Shown here: positions 1 to 6,186 of the stretch, in pieces
How positions within the stretch are numbered: the stretch's first letter is position 1
Layout: each line of letters begins with the position of its first letter
Assembly: GCA_002336465.1 (NCBI GenBank)
Contig: DDEP01000069.1
Location: 1-7,204, forward strand
Direction: 5' to 3'
Length of the DNA stretch: 7,204 nucleotides
Source: Pedobacter sp. UBA1951
GTDB taxonomy: Bacteria; Bacteroidota; Bacteroidia; Sphingobacteriales; Sphingobacteriaceae
Notes under the pieces: model-generated
Databases searched by the model: none
What the model was told of the DNA's origin: nothing
The model's input: only the letters and a program-made list of their open reading frames with translations
Program-made: the position numbers and the translations under genes

Positions 1-1059
1 GTAGAGAATATGCTTTCTGAAAGGCAAAATGGTTTTAAGATCGCTGTAAATATTTTGAACATAGGACGTATCAAATTATCGGCTGCTGCTATAGGTGCTT
101 CAAAACAGACCATAAGTACAGCTGTAAATTATGCAAATGAACGTCTGCAATTTGGTCGTCAAATATCTAAATATGGCGCTATCCGTTATAAATTAGCTGA
201 AATGGCTTCTAAGGTATATGCGGTTGATGCGGCCAACTATCGTGCCGGGCAGAACATTGATGATACCTACGATGCGTTGGTAGCGGGAGGAATGGAGCCA
301 TCTAAAGCAAAATTAAAATCAGTAGAACAATTTGCTGTAGAGTGTGCAATTTTGAAAGTTTGGGGATCTGAAGCTTTAGATTATGTAGTGGATGAGGGTG
401 TACAGATTTACGGCGGTATGGGCTTTAGTGCAGATGCACCTATGGACAGAGCTTATCGTGATGCTCGTATCAACAGAATTTTTGAAGGTACTAACGAAAT
501 TAACCGTTTATTAACCGTTGATATGATGCTGAAAAGAGCCATGAAAGGGGAGTTAGATTTGATGACTCCAGCAACAGCGGTAGCAAATGAATTGATGGCC
601 ATTCCTGAATTTGGAGAAGAAGACGACACCTTATTTGCAGCTGAGAAAAAGGTATTGGCTAATCTTAAAAAAGCTACATTGATGGTTGCAGGTGCCGCTG
701 TACAGAAATTAATGATGAGCCTGAGCAAAGAGCAGGAAATTCTAATGAATATTGCAGATATGGCAGGTTATGTGTACGTGCTGGAATCAACAATATTAAG
801 AACAGAAAAACTGGTAAGCATGAAAGGCGAAGAGGCTTGCAAAGGCCAATTAGATTTGATGCGTATTTATTTGGTAGAAGCAGTTGATGGGGTTGCCAAG
901 GCAGGAAAAGAAGCATTATGGGCTTTTGCCGAGGGCGATGAATTGCGTATGATGTTAGTGGGCTTACGTAGGTTTACGAAAGTTGAACCATTTAATGTTA
1001 AAGAAGCTCGCCAAAATGTGGCTAAACAAATTATAGAAGCTAATAAATATTGTTTCTAA
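1..1059 (+). CDS. Acyl-CoA dehydrogenase, long (VLCAD/ACAD9-like) type, C-terminal part (5' truncated)
   Basis: A flavoenzyme that makes the alpha,beta double bond in acyl-CoA, the first step of fatty acid beta-oxidation, in the cytoplasm. The reading frame is open from the first base of the window, so the gene begins upstream; the ATG at position 10 is internal. What remains is the C-terminal helical domain of the family: the stretch with RLQFGRQ, then VQIYGGMGF, then YRDARINRIFEGTNEINR. The Glu of FEGTNE (bases 484-486) aligns with the catalytic base of the MCAD/VLCAD group. About 190 residues follow this Glu, far more than in the ~380-residue short and medium-chain enzymes, and match the extra helical C-terminal region of the ~600-residue VLCAD/ACAD9 type. 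It ends in EANKYCF, an ending I associate with Bacteroidota homologues. A palindromic repeat begins 20 bp after the stop. Family assignment is secure; chain-length specificity cannot be read. Confidence 0.93.
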   Translation, partial: VENMLSERQNGFKIAVNILNIGRIKLSAAAIGASKQTISTAVNYANERLQFGRQISKYGAIRYKLAEMASKVYAVDAANYRAGQNIDDTYDALVAGGMEPSKAKLKSVEQFAVECAILKVWGSEALDYVVDEGVQIYGGMGFSADAPMDRAYRDARINRIFEGTNEINRLLTVDMMLKRAMKGELDLMTPATAVANELMAIPEFGEEDDTLFAAEKKVLANLKKATLMVAGAAVQKLMMSLSKEQEILMNIADMAGYVYVLESTILRTEKLVSMKGEEACKGQLDLMRIYLVEAVDGVAKAGKEALWAFAEGDELRMMLVGLRRFTKVEPFNVKEARQNVAKQIIEANKYCF

Positions 1060-1078
1060 GAACTCTCTTCTTTTGTAT

Positions 1079-1208
1079 AAAGAGGCTGTTCAAAAATGAT
1101 TTCTTCGTCATCCTGAATTTATATTAGAATCTTAAAATAGTCAGATTTTGACTTAAAAGATTTTATTTCAAGTACAGAATGATGGTTGATTTTTTGAACA
1201 GTCTCTTT
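1079..1208. repeat. 130-bp imperfect palindromic repeat (copy A), MITE- or REP-like, possible terminator
   Basis: The ends are 18-bp inverted repeats, AAAGAGGCTGTTCAAAAA at 1079-1096 and its complement at 1191-1208, with one mismatch. Inside lies a second pair of arms (1106-1137 against 1153-1184, about 22 of 32 paired) and at the centre a perfect 5-bp stem (AGTCA 1139-1143, TGACT 1149-1153). The whole segment could fold into one long hairpin. It has no coding potential and I see no target-site duplication. It starts 20 bp after the acyl-CoA dehydrogenase stop, and its right end runs into five T, so it could end transcription of that gene. A related copy lies at 5022-5127; both share the 11-bp core CGTCATCCTGA (1106-1116 here). 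Confidence 0.8.
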
Positions 1209-1233
1209 TTCATTTGTTAAAATTGGTTAAAAA

Positions 1234-1264
1234 TTGTAGTAACCATTCTAAAAGATTATTTTTG
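1234..1264 (+). promoter_or_regulatory. Bacteroidota-type promoter (TTG-N20-TAttTTTG) for the FKBP lipoprotein genes
   Basis: TTG at 1234-1236 is followed after 20 bp by TATTTTTG at 1257-1264, an exact match to the TAnnTTTG -7 element known for Bacteroidota sigma factors, with the expected spacing to the -33 TTG. It lies downstream of the palindromic repeat and points at the lipoprotein gene starting at 1269. Only 4 bp separate the -7 element from the ATG, so transcription would begin at or within a few bases of the start codon. The match is seen directly; its activity is inferred. Confidence 0.6.
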
Positions 1265-1268
1265 CTGC

Positions 1269-1742
1269 ATGAAGTTTCAAGCCAAACTATTATTGGTGTT
1301 TTTTTTAGTTGCCGGATTAATTACAGGATGCAGTAAAGATAAATATGATGCCGAAAAGCAAGCCGGTATTGATGATGGCCTAATCGTTGATTTTATAAAG
1401 AAGCATAACATCAATGCTACAAAACATAGTTCAGGATTGTATTATCAAATCATTACACCTGGTACTGGAGATTACAATATTGATGCGTCTTCTACGGTAA
1501 CTGTAAATTATGAGGGTAAATTGTTAGATGGAAGCGTGTTTGATAAATCAAAACAAGCCATTACCTTTTCTCTATCTCAGGTAATTAAGGGTTGGACTAT
1601 TGGCATACCATTGACACAACCGGGAGGAAGGATCAGATTATTGATTCCTTCAACTTTAGCTTATGGTAATGAATCGCCGGGTCCGGGCATACCCAAAAAT
1701 TCAGTTTTAGATTTTACAGTAGATTTAATAAGCGTAAAATAA
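1269..1742 (+). CDS. FKBP-type peptidyl-prolyl cis-trans isomerase, lipoprotein, single domain
   Basis: A predicted envelope lipoprotein that would speed cis-trans isomerisation of X-Pro bonds in exported proteins. Residues 1-20 form a lipoprotein signal peptide (MKFQAK, hydrophobic stretch, then lipobox LITGC) with lipidated Cys21; the following SKDKYD is charged, as in signals that send Bacteroidota lipoproteins to the cell surface (inference). Residues 35-65 are a helical lead-in ending in SSGLYYQIITPGTG. The FKBP domain spans about 74-157. Residues matching the FKBP12 active site are all present: Tyr81 (Y26), Phe91 and Asp92 (F36, D37), Val105-Ile106 (V55, I56), Trp109 (W59), Tyr132 (Y82) and Phe149 (F99). 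It should therefore be catalytically competent. The start is fixed by the signal peptide. Its stop codon abuts the next ATG, so the two are probably co-transcribed and translationally coupled. I cannot assign it to a named gene such as gldI. Confidence 0.92.
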   Translation: MKFQAKLLLVFFLVAGLITGCSKDKYDAEKQAGIDDGLIVDFIKKHNINATKHSSGLYYQIITPGTGDYNIDASSTVTVNYEGKLLDGSVFDKSKQAITFSLSQVIKGWTIGIPLTQPGGRIRLLIPSTLAYGNESPGPGIPKNSVLDFTVDLISVK

Positions 1743-2600
1743 ATGCGTAAAATATTTTTATATACAGCCATATTGCTGATTTCTTTTGTAGTGTTTAATT
1801 CATGTACAAAAGAGTACGAAAGCATAGAAAGTGTTGATAAAGCTAAAATTGAAGCTTATATCGCAAAAAATAAACTTACTATGACGCCAGATCCATCAGG
1901 ATTTTATTACCAGATCATTGATGAGGGTACGGGCAATTTCCTTAAAAATTCTGATTCTGTGTTATATGATTTTGATATTAAGTCTTTAGATGGACAGGTA
2001 TATCAGAGCAATAACACTTATTCAAACAGTGCTACTTATGTAGGCTATGTTACTACGCCAGGAGCTTTCAGAACTGTAATGTACAAATTGAAACATGGTG
2101 GACATGCTAAGATTATTATACCATCCTATTTAGCTTTTGGTAAGAATGGTAATGGAAATATCCCATCTAATGAGGTAATTGTAACTGATTTGAGAATATT
2201 TAAAGAGTCTTCTCAGGTTGAATTGGATGAGAATAGGATCAAATCATTTTTAACAGCTAACAATATTAATAATGCAGTTAGACATTCATCGGGTATCTAC
2301 TACCAAGTAATTACTCAAGGTTCAGGAGTAGATGTTATAGATGATTATTCTACCCTTGAAGTTAAATATGTAGGTAAATTGCTGAATGGAACAACTTTCG
2401 ATTCGAGCGATTCTTTCAGTACCACATTGAGCAATGTAATTTCTGGTTGGAGAACAATCTTACCTTTATTTTCATCGGGAGCAAAAGTGCGTATTTTCTT
2501 GCCTTCAAAATATGGCTATGGAAGCGCATCAACAGGAACTATACCTTCTAATTCGGTATTGGATTTTACGATAGATATTGTAAAAGTAACTAACGAATAA
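1743..2600 (+). CDS. Lipoprotein with two FKBP domains, the first with a degenerate active site
   Basis: A predicted envelope lipoprotein beginning directly after the previous stop (TAAATG). Residues 1-20 are the signal peptide, with lipobox-like FNSC and lipidated Cys21. Two FKBP units follow, each preceded by a lead-in ending in SGxYYQ: unit 1 at about 33-155 and unit 2 at about 160-283. Unit 2 keeps the FKBP12 pocket residues: Tyr209, Phe219, Asp220, Val232-Ile233, Trp236, Tyr259 and Phe275. Unit 1 keeps the fold pattern (SLDGQVY, GGHAKIIIPS, LAFG, IPSN) but by my alignment has Phe77 for Tyr26, Tyr87 for Phe36, Gln88 for Asp37, Thr105-Pro106 for Val-Ile, Phe109 for Trp59, Phe132 for Tyr82 and Thr148 for Phe99. 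Unit 1 is probably inactive as an isomerase and may bind substrate or act structurally. Unit 2 resembles the upstream gene more than it does unit 1, which suggests duplication. A strong terminator follows 22 bp after the stop. Confidence 0.9.
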   Translation: MRKIFLYTAILLISFVVFNSCTKEYESIESVDKAKIEAYIAKNKLTMTPDPSGFYYQIIDEGTGNFLKNSDSVLYDFDIKSLDGQVYQSNNTYSNSATYVGYVTTPGAFRTVMYKLKHGGHAKIIIPSYLAFGKNGNGNIPSNEVIVTDLRIFKESSQVELDENRIKSFLTANNINNAVRHSSGIYYQVITQGSGVDVIDDYSTLEVKYVGKLLNGTTFDSSDSFSTTLSNVISGWRTILPLFSSGAKVRIFLPSKYGYGSASTGTIPSNSVLDFTIDIVKVTNE

Positions 2601-2622
2601 GAAATTATTCATCAATGATATT

Positions 2623-2655
2623 AAGCGTTACGGAATTTCCGATAACGCTTTTTTT
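2623..2655 (+). terminator. Rho-independent terminator after the FKBP genes
   Basis: AAGCGTTA (2623-2630) pairs with TAACGCTT (2643-2650); the stem continues with CGGA (2631-2634) and TCCG (2638-2641) around a 3-base loop, with one unpaired A at 2642. Seven T (2649-2655) follow. The T-run is on the plus side, so it ends the lipoprotein operon. Read on the minus strand the hairpin has no T-run after it, so it would be at most a weak end for the gene converging from the right. Confidence 0.88.
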
Positions 2656-2676
2656 ATGTCTTTAAAATAAGCTTAA

Positions 2677-3582
2677 TTAAAGCAATACATCTTTTAGCGC
2701 AACTTCAAGCGTTTCAAATTTGAATTTGAAATCTGTTTGTTCAAGTTTTTGATTGCTTGTATGTGTACTCATTAAAGGCAAGATGCTCATTTTACCCATC
2801 AATAAATGAAGTAAAAAGTTAGGAACGTGAAGTGGCAAGATAGGTTTCTTTAAGATTTTAGCAACTTCGATCGTGAGTGTTTTGTTGGTAACGGGATGAG
2901 CGGCACAAGCGTTGTATGTGCCTTTCATGTCTTCATCGCTAATGGCTTTTAAATAGATTGCGGTTAAATCATCTAAATGTATCCAAGGAACAATCTGTTT
3001 ACCTGAGCCCAGTGGAGCTCCTAGATATGACCTGATCATTTTAGTTATAGGACTTAACGCACCACCTTGATCAGATAATACAAAACCTGTTCTTATTTTA
3101 ACCACATCTATACCTAAAGCACTAAATTGGTCGGCAGCATTTTCCCATAGTTTACAGCAAGTAGGTAAGAAACCCTCGCCAAGCCTACTGCTTTCAGTAA
3201 GAATTTCTGTTCCTCTGTCGCCATAAATACCTACTGCAGATGCAGAGATGAATTTTTTTAAAGGTATCTGGTGGTTTTTAACCGTTTCAAAAAGTAGATG
3301 GGCAGAATCTACGCGACTGCTAATGATTTCTTGTTTTTGTTTGCTTGTCCATCTTTTTGCAGCAATACTTTCGCCTGCCAGATGTACAAGAACATCTACA
3401 TTTTCAAAAGCTTTAACATCTACCTGATTTTTTGCGATGTCCCATAGATAAACATCAACCCCTTCTATATGAGCATTGTGCCTGCTAAGGATAGCAACTT
3501 TATAGTTTTGCTGTAAAAGCAGTTGAATTAGTGCTTTACCAACTAGACCAGTTGCACCTGTAATTAAAATGCGTTTATCCAT
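2677..3582 (-). CDS. TIGR01777-family NAD(P)-binding epimerase-like protein (YfcH/SDR39U1 type)
   Basis: An extended short-chain dehydrogenase-like cytoplasmic protein of the TIGR01777 family (E. coli YfcH, eukaryotic SDR39U1). Substrate and reaction are unknown for the family; 'epimerase' reflects fold only. The N-terminus has the Rossmann signature GATGLVG (residues 9-15). Family landmarks follow in order: LAGESI (68-73) with KRW, SAVGIYG (115-121), CKLWENAA (143-150), TGFVLS (165-170), PWIHLDD (199-205) and a C-terminal region (about 245-301) with the FKFETLEVALKDVL ending typical of the DUF1731 part. At 301 residues it has normal family length. I do not see the canonical YxxxK pair of classical SDRs near SAVGIYG; in this family the CxxWE segment sits there. 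The start at 3582 gives the Rossmann strand immediately. It begins 9 bp after the dacB stop and is almost certainly in the same operon. Confidence 0.9.
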   Translation of the reverse strand: MDKRILITGATGLVGKALIQLLLQQNYKVAILSRHNAHIEGVDVYLWDIAKNQVDVKAFENVDVLVHLAGESIAAKRWTSKQKQEIISSRVDSAHLLFETVKNHQIPLKKFISASAVGIYGDRGTEILTESSRLGEGFLPTCCKLWENAADQFSALGIDVVKIRTGFVLSDQGGALSPITKMIRSYLGAPLGSGKQIVPWIHLDDLTAIYLKAISDEDMKGTYNACAAHPVTNKTLTIEVAKILKKPILPLHVPNFLLHLLMGKMSILPLMSTHTSNQKLEQTDFKFKFETLEVALKDVLL

Positions 3583-3591
3583 ACCAAATGT

Positions 3592-5004
3592 TTATTTTAA
3601 AACATCCAGTACATTGAAAAGTTTACGACTGATGCCCGATCCATAGTAATTGTTAACGTTGATCACTACAACGTACTTGTTCCCCTTTTTATCGGTATGG
3701 TAACCTGCATAGGCTGTAACATCGCTTATGTTCCCACTTTTGATCTTCATGCCATTGTATTCAGGTAATGAGTTATAATAATCGCCAAACCAGCTTTCTT
3801 TCTGAACCTGAAATAATATAGAAGCCATAGCAAAGGTAGTTACCCTGTCGCCTGGAGAAAGGCCGCTGCCATCAATGATATTGAGTGCCTTTTTATCTAT
3901 CCCCTTTGAACCCCAGAAATTGATTAAGGTATTGGCTCCGCTTCTTGTAGTGCCGGGTTTATTCTGTTGGTAAGCAATGGTTTTTAAAAGCTGCTCTCCA
4001 TATAGATTAATACTTTTTTTATTGAACCAGTAAACAATCTCGCTCAAATTAGGCGAAAGGTATGAATGTAATTGATGTTTGTTTGCTGTATCTAATGTTT
4101 TCTTTGCCAATGATAATAAGCGCGAAGTTGAAGGTTGCTCAATAAAGGTTATACCCAAACGACTTAGCGTATCTTGTAATCTGTAAGCAGCATCAAAAGC
4201 ACCATCAGGTAGAGCTAATGAAATACCCTTTTTGCTGATATCAACACCCCACGTACCACGTATATAGGCAACATTGGTATATGGAGGTAAAAAGCCATAA
4301 GCATTATCTCCAGAGCCTCTGCTACCTGTTTTCAGTTCATTAACAAGAGTTAGATAAGGCATAGTAGGAGAGATGGAACTTATACTTACATCTTCTCCAA
4401 TATTTTTTCCGGGAGTGAGGTTTACATCAAACTGGTTTTCGCGCCAGCAAATAGAACCGCCACCAGCACCATAATAATTGCCCATATCTTGCCAAGTCCA
4501 TCCCTCAGGCATGGTTTGCGTACCAAATGCAGAATCATCAGCGATTATAGAACCCTCAATTTTTTTGATACCTGCGTTCCTGATTGCATCTACCCATTGG
4601 TTCAAGATGTTGTTTTCTTTTGTTTGTTCGTAACGCCATGAACCCAAAGTAGGATCACCAGAACCTTTGATAATGATGTTTCCTTTTAAAGTACCATTGT
4701 TATCGATAAGGCCTGTATAGCTTAATGAGGTTTCGTATTTAAAATCTTTTCCTAAAAGATAAAAGGCCGTTGCCGAGGTAATTGTTTTTAAAGTAGATGC
4801 AGTAGCCAGTCCGGTATTTTCATTTTTTGCATAGATTATTTTTCCGGTATTGGCATCTAATACGCACAAGGAAGCTGTAGCATATTTGTTCTGCTCATCA
4901 TTCTCAAAATTTTTAAATGCTGTTTCGAGTTTCTGAGCAAGAGATTGTGCAAAACTTATCTGGCAGATTGCTACAAAAAGAAAAGATAATTTCAGGAATT
5001 TCAT
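3592..5004 (-). CDS. dacB: D-alanyl-D-alanine carboxypeptidase/endopeptidase (PBP4, peptidase family S13)
   Basis: A periplasmic low-molecular-mass penicillin-binding protein that removes terminal D-Ala from peptidoglycan stem peptides and can cut D-Ala-DAP cross-links. Residues 1-19 form a signal peptide (MKFLKL, hydrophobic core, SFA before Gln20), with no lipobox. The three active-site motifs of the serine penicillin-recognising fold are present: SxxK as Ser70-Thr-Leu-Lys73, SxN as Ser331-Ile-Asn333, and the third box as Lys422-Ser-Gly424 (KSG rather than KTG). DGSGLS (378-383), typical of family S13, precedes the third box. The region between the first two motifs, about 95-300, corresponds to the extra inserted domains of the PBP4 class, and 470 residues is normal. 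It lies downstream of asd on the same strand, separated by a 106-bp palindromic repeat, and 9 bp upstream of the epimerase-like gene. I see no promoter match in the 132-bp gap before it. Confidence 0.94.
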   Translation of the reverse strand: MKFLKLSFLFVAICQISFAQSLAQKLETAFKNFENDEQNKYATASLCVLDANTGKIIYAKNENTGLATASTLKTITSATAFYLLGKDFKYETSLSYTGLIDNNGTLKGNIIIKGSGDPTLGSWRYEQTKENNILNQWVDAIRNAGIKKIEGSIIADDSAFGTQTMPEGWTWQDMGNYYGAGGGSICWRENQFDVNLTPGKNIGEDVSISSISPTMPYLTLVNELKTGSRGSGDNAYGFLPPYTNVAYIRGTWGVDISKKGISLALPDGAFDAAYRLQDTLSRLGITFIEQPSTSRLLSLAKKTLDTANKHQLHSYLSPNLSEIVYWFNKKSINLYGEQLLKTIAYQQNKPGTTRSGANTLINFWGSKGIDKKALNIIDGSGLSPGDRVTTFAMASILFQVQKESWFGDYYNSLPEYNGMKIKSGNISDVTAYAGYHTDKKGNKYVVVINVNNYYGSGISRKLFNVLDVLK

Positions 5005-5021
5005 GGGTTGAGCAAATAAAA

Positions 5022-5127
5022 AGGTTGTCTAAGGAGCTTCTGTCATTCCGTATTTGGTACAGAAATCTTTATGATATAGATCCTGAAACGAGCTCAGGAT
5101 GACGGTGAACTTTATCTTAAACAACCT
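5022..5127. repeat. 106-bp imperfect palindromic repeat (copy B), same family as 1079-1208
   Basis: Terminal inverted repeats AGGTTGTCTAAG (5022-5033) and the complement of AGGTTGTTTAAG (5116-5127) differ at one base. Inner arms 5042-5068 and 5078-5103 also pair imperfectly, including GTCAT against ATGAC. Reading the minus strand from 5128 to 5093 against copy A from 1082 to 1117, I count 26 of 36 identical bases without gaps, including the exact core CGTCATCCTGA (5094-5104, minus). The element fills almost the whole gap between asd (stop 10 bp away) and dacB (start 18 bp away). On the minus strand it ends in a run of six T, so it could act as a terminator or attenuator between them. No coding potential and no target-site duplication were seen. 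Confidence 0.72.
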
Positions 5128-5136
5128 CCATCAGTT

Positions 5137-6126
5137 TTATACTAAAGCCTTTTCAACTAAATACTCTGCAATTTGTACGGCATTAGTGGCGGCACCTTTG
5201 CGTAGGTTATCGGCCACGATCCACATATTTAAAGCATTAGGCTGTGATTCGTCTCTACGTAAGCGGCCTACAAAAACCTCGTCTCTTTGATGTGCATCTT
5301 TTGGCATAGGATATTTAAGGTTAGCCACATCATCAACTACGATAATTCCGGGAGCTTTTTCAAGAATATTACGTACTTCACTCAAGTCAAAATCATTTTC
5401 AAATTCAATATTTACAGACTCTGAGTGGCCTCCCATTACAGGTATGCGTACAGTTGTAGCTGTTACTTTAATGTTATCGTCGCCCATGATCTTATTGGTT
5501 TCTTTGATCATTTTCATCTCCTCTTTGGTGTATCCATTATCTTGGAAAACATCAATATGAGGAAGCACATTTAAATCTATTTCGTAAGGATAAGCTTTTG
5601 GCCCGTCAATTCCTTTACGTTCGTTCATTAATTGGTCAACCGCTTTAACGCCAGTTCCGGTAACCGACTGGTAGGTAGAAACCACAACACGTTTAATTTT
5701 ATATTTTTCGTGCAAAGGTTGTAGAGCCACTACCATCTGTATGGTTGAACAGTTAGGGTTGGCAATAATTTTATCTTCTTTAGTTAGAACCTTGGCATTT
5801 ACTTCTGGAACAACTAATTTTTTGGTTTCGTCCATTCTCCATGCCGAAGAATTGTCGATAACTGTTGTACCTACTGCGGCAAATTTAGGAGCACTTTCTA
5901 AAGAAGTACTTCCGCCTGCAGAAAATAAAGCGATATCAGGACGTAATTGTATGGCAGTTTCCATGCTAACAATTGGAAATTCCTTACCCTTATACATAAT
6001 CTTCTTACCAACGCTCTTTTCTGAGGCAACGGGAATTAATTCTGTCATCGGGAAATTTCTCTCTTCCAATACTTTTAACATAACGGTACCCACTAAGCCA
6101 GTGGCACCTACTACTGCAACTTTCAT
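5137..6126 (-). CDS. asd: Aspartate-semialdehyde dehydrogenase
   Basis: Cytoplasmic enzyme that reduces L-aspartyl-4-phosphate to L-aspartate 4-semialdehyde with NADPH, the branch point to lysine, meso-diaminopimelate, threonine and methionine. The N-terminal Rossmann signature GATGLVG is at residues 7-13. SAGGSTS (69-75) and DNSSAWRMD (91-99, Arg97 being the likely phosphate-binding Arg) follow. The catalytic nucleophile is Cys126 in NPNCSTIQ; Gln153 lies in TYQSVTG; VRIPV has Arg227; and the acid/base is His234 in GHSE. The C-terminal NAD-fold helix carries NLRKGAATNAVQIAE (307-321). At 329 residues it is full length and of the usual bacterial type. The start gives MKVAVVGATG, the standard beginning. 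It heads the minus-strand group asd-dacB-epimerase and is transcribed away from the secreted protein at 6180, with 53 bp between the two start codons. Confidence 0.97.
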   Translation of the reverse strand: MKVAVVGATGLVGTVMLKVLEERNFPMTELIPVASEKSVGKKIMYKGKEFPIVSMETAIQLRPDIALFSAGGSTSLESAPKFAAVGTTVIDNSSAWRMDETKKLVVPEVNAKVLTKEDKIIANPNCSTIQMVVALQPLHEKYKIKRVVVSTYQSVTGTGVKAVDQLMNERKGIDGPKAYPYEIDLNVLPHIDVFQDNGYTKEEMKMIKETNKIMGDDNIKVTATTVRIPVMGGHSESVNIEFENDFDLSEVRNILEKAPGIIVVDDVANLKYPMPKDAHQRDEVFVGRLRRDESQPNALNMWIVADNLRKGAATNAVQIAEYLVEKALV

Positions 6127-6170
6127 TTTTTCTTGATTTATTTACTATATTTAATATTAAGGATGTTGAA

Positions 6171-6186
6171 TTCTCAAATATGAGAA
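6171..6186. promoter_or_regulatory. Inverted repeat over the start codon of the secreted protein gene
   Basis: TTCTCA (6171-6176) and TGAGAA (6181-6186) are perfect 6-bp arms around AATA. The ATG (6180-6182) straddles the spacer and right arm. In mRNA this could form a small hairpin hiding the start codon; in DNA it could be a repressor half-site pair in the asd/secreted-protein divergent region. The stem is AT-rich and short, so chance is a real alternative. Confidence 0.3.

Noticed and set aside
453..916. Minus-strand open frames within the acyl-CoA dehydrogenase gene
   Set aside because: They lie wholly opposite a strongly conserved coding region with recognisable motifs, and their products resemble no family I know.
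1061..1086. Small stem CTCTT...AAAGAG just after the acyl-CoA dehydrogenase stop, as a separate terminator
   Set aside because: The stem is short, has a long loop and no T-run after it; the larger palindrome at 1079-1208 is a better candidate.
1079..1208. Copy A as a CRISPR unit, tRNA or riboswitch
   Set aside because: There are no direct repeats with spacers, no cloverleaf or conserved aptamer features, and it follows rather than precedes a gene at close range.
4917..5290. Plus-strand open frames across the dacB start, repeat B and the asd end
   Set aside because: They run through two real genes and a palindromic repeat, with low-complexity products and no recognisable domain.
5741..6136. 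131-codon plus-strand frame opposite asd
   Set aside because: It is the antisense shadow of a full-length asd with intact catalytic residues.
6146..6153. TATATTTA as a -7 element for the secreted protein gene
   Set aside because: It lacks the final G of TAnnTTTG and has no TTG at the expected distance upstream, so the match is no better than chance in this AT-rich gap.
6163..6183. Six-codon leader frame whose TGA overlaps the ATG of the secreted protein gene
   Set aside because: Very short, and overlaps of this kind arise easily by chance in AT-rich DNA; its product (MLNSQI) is not a typical attenuation peptide.
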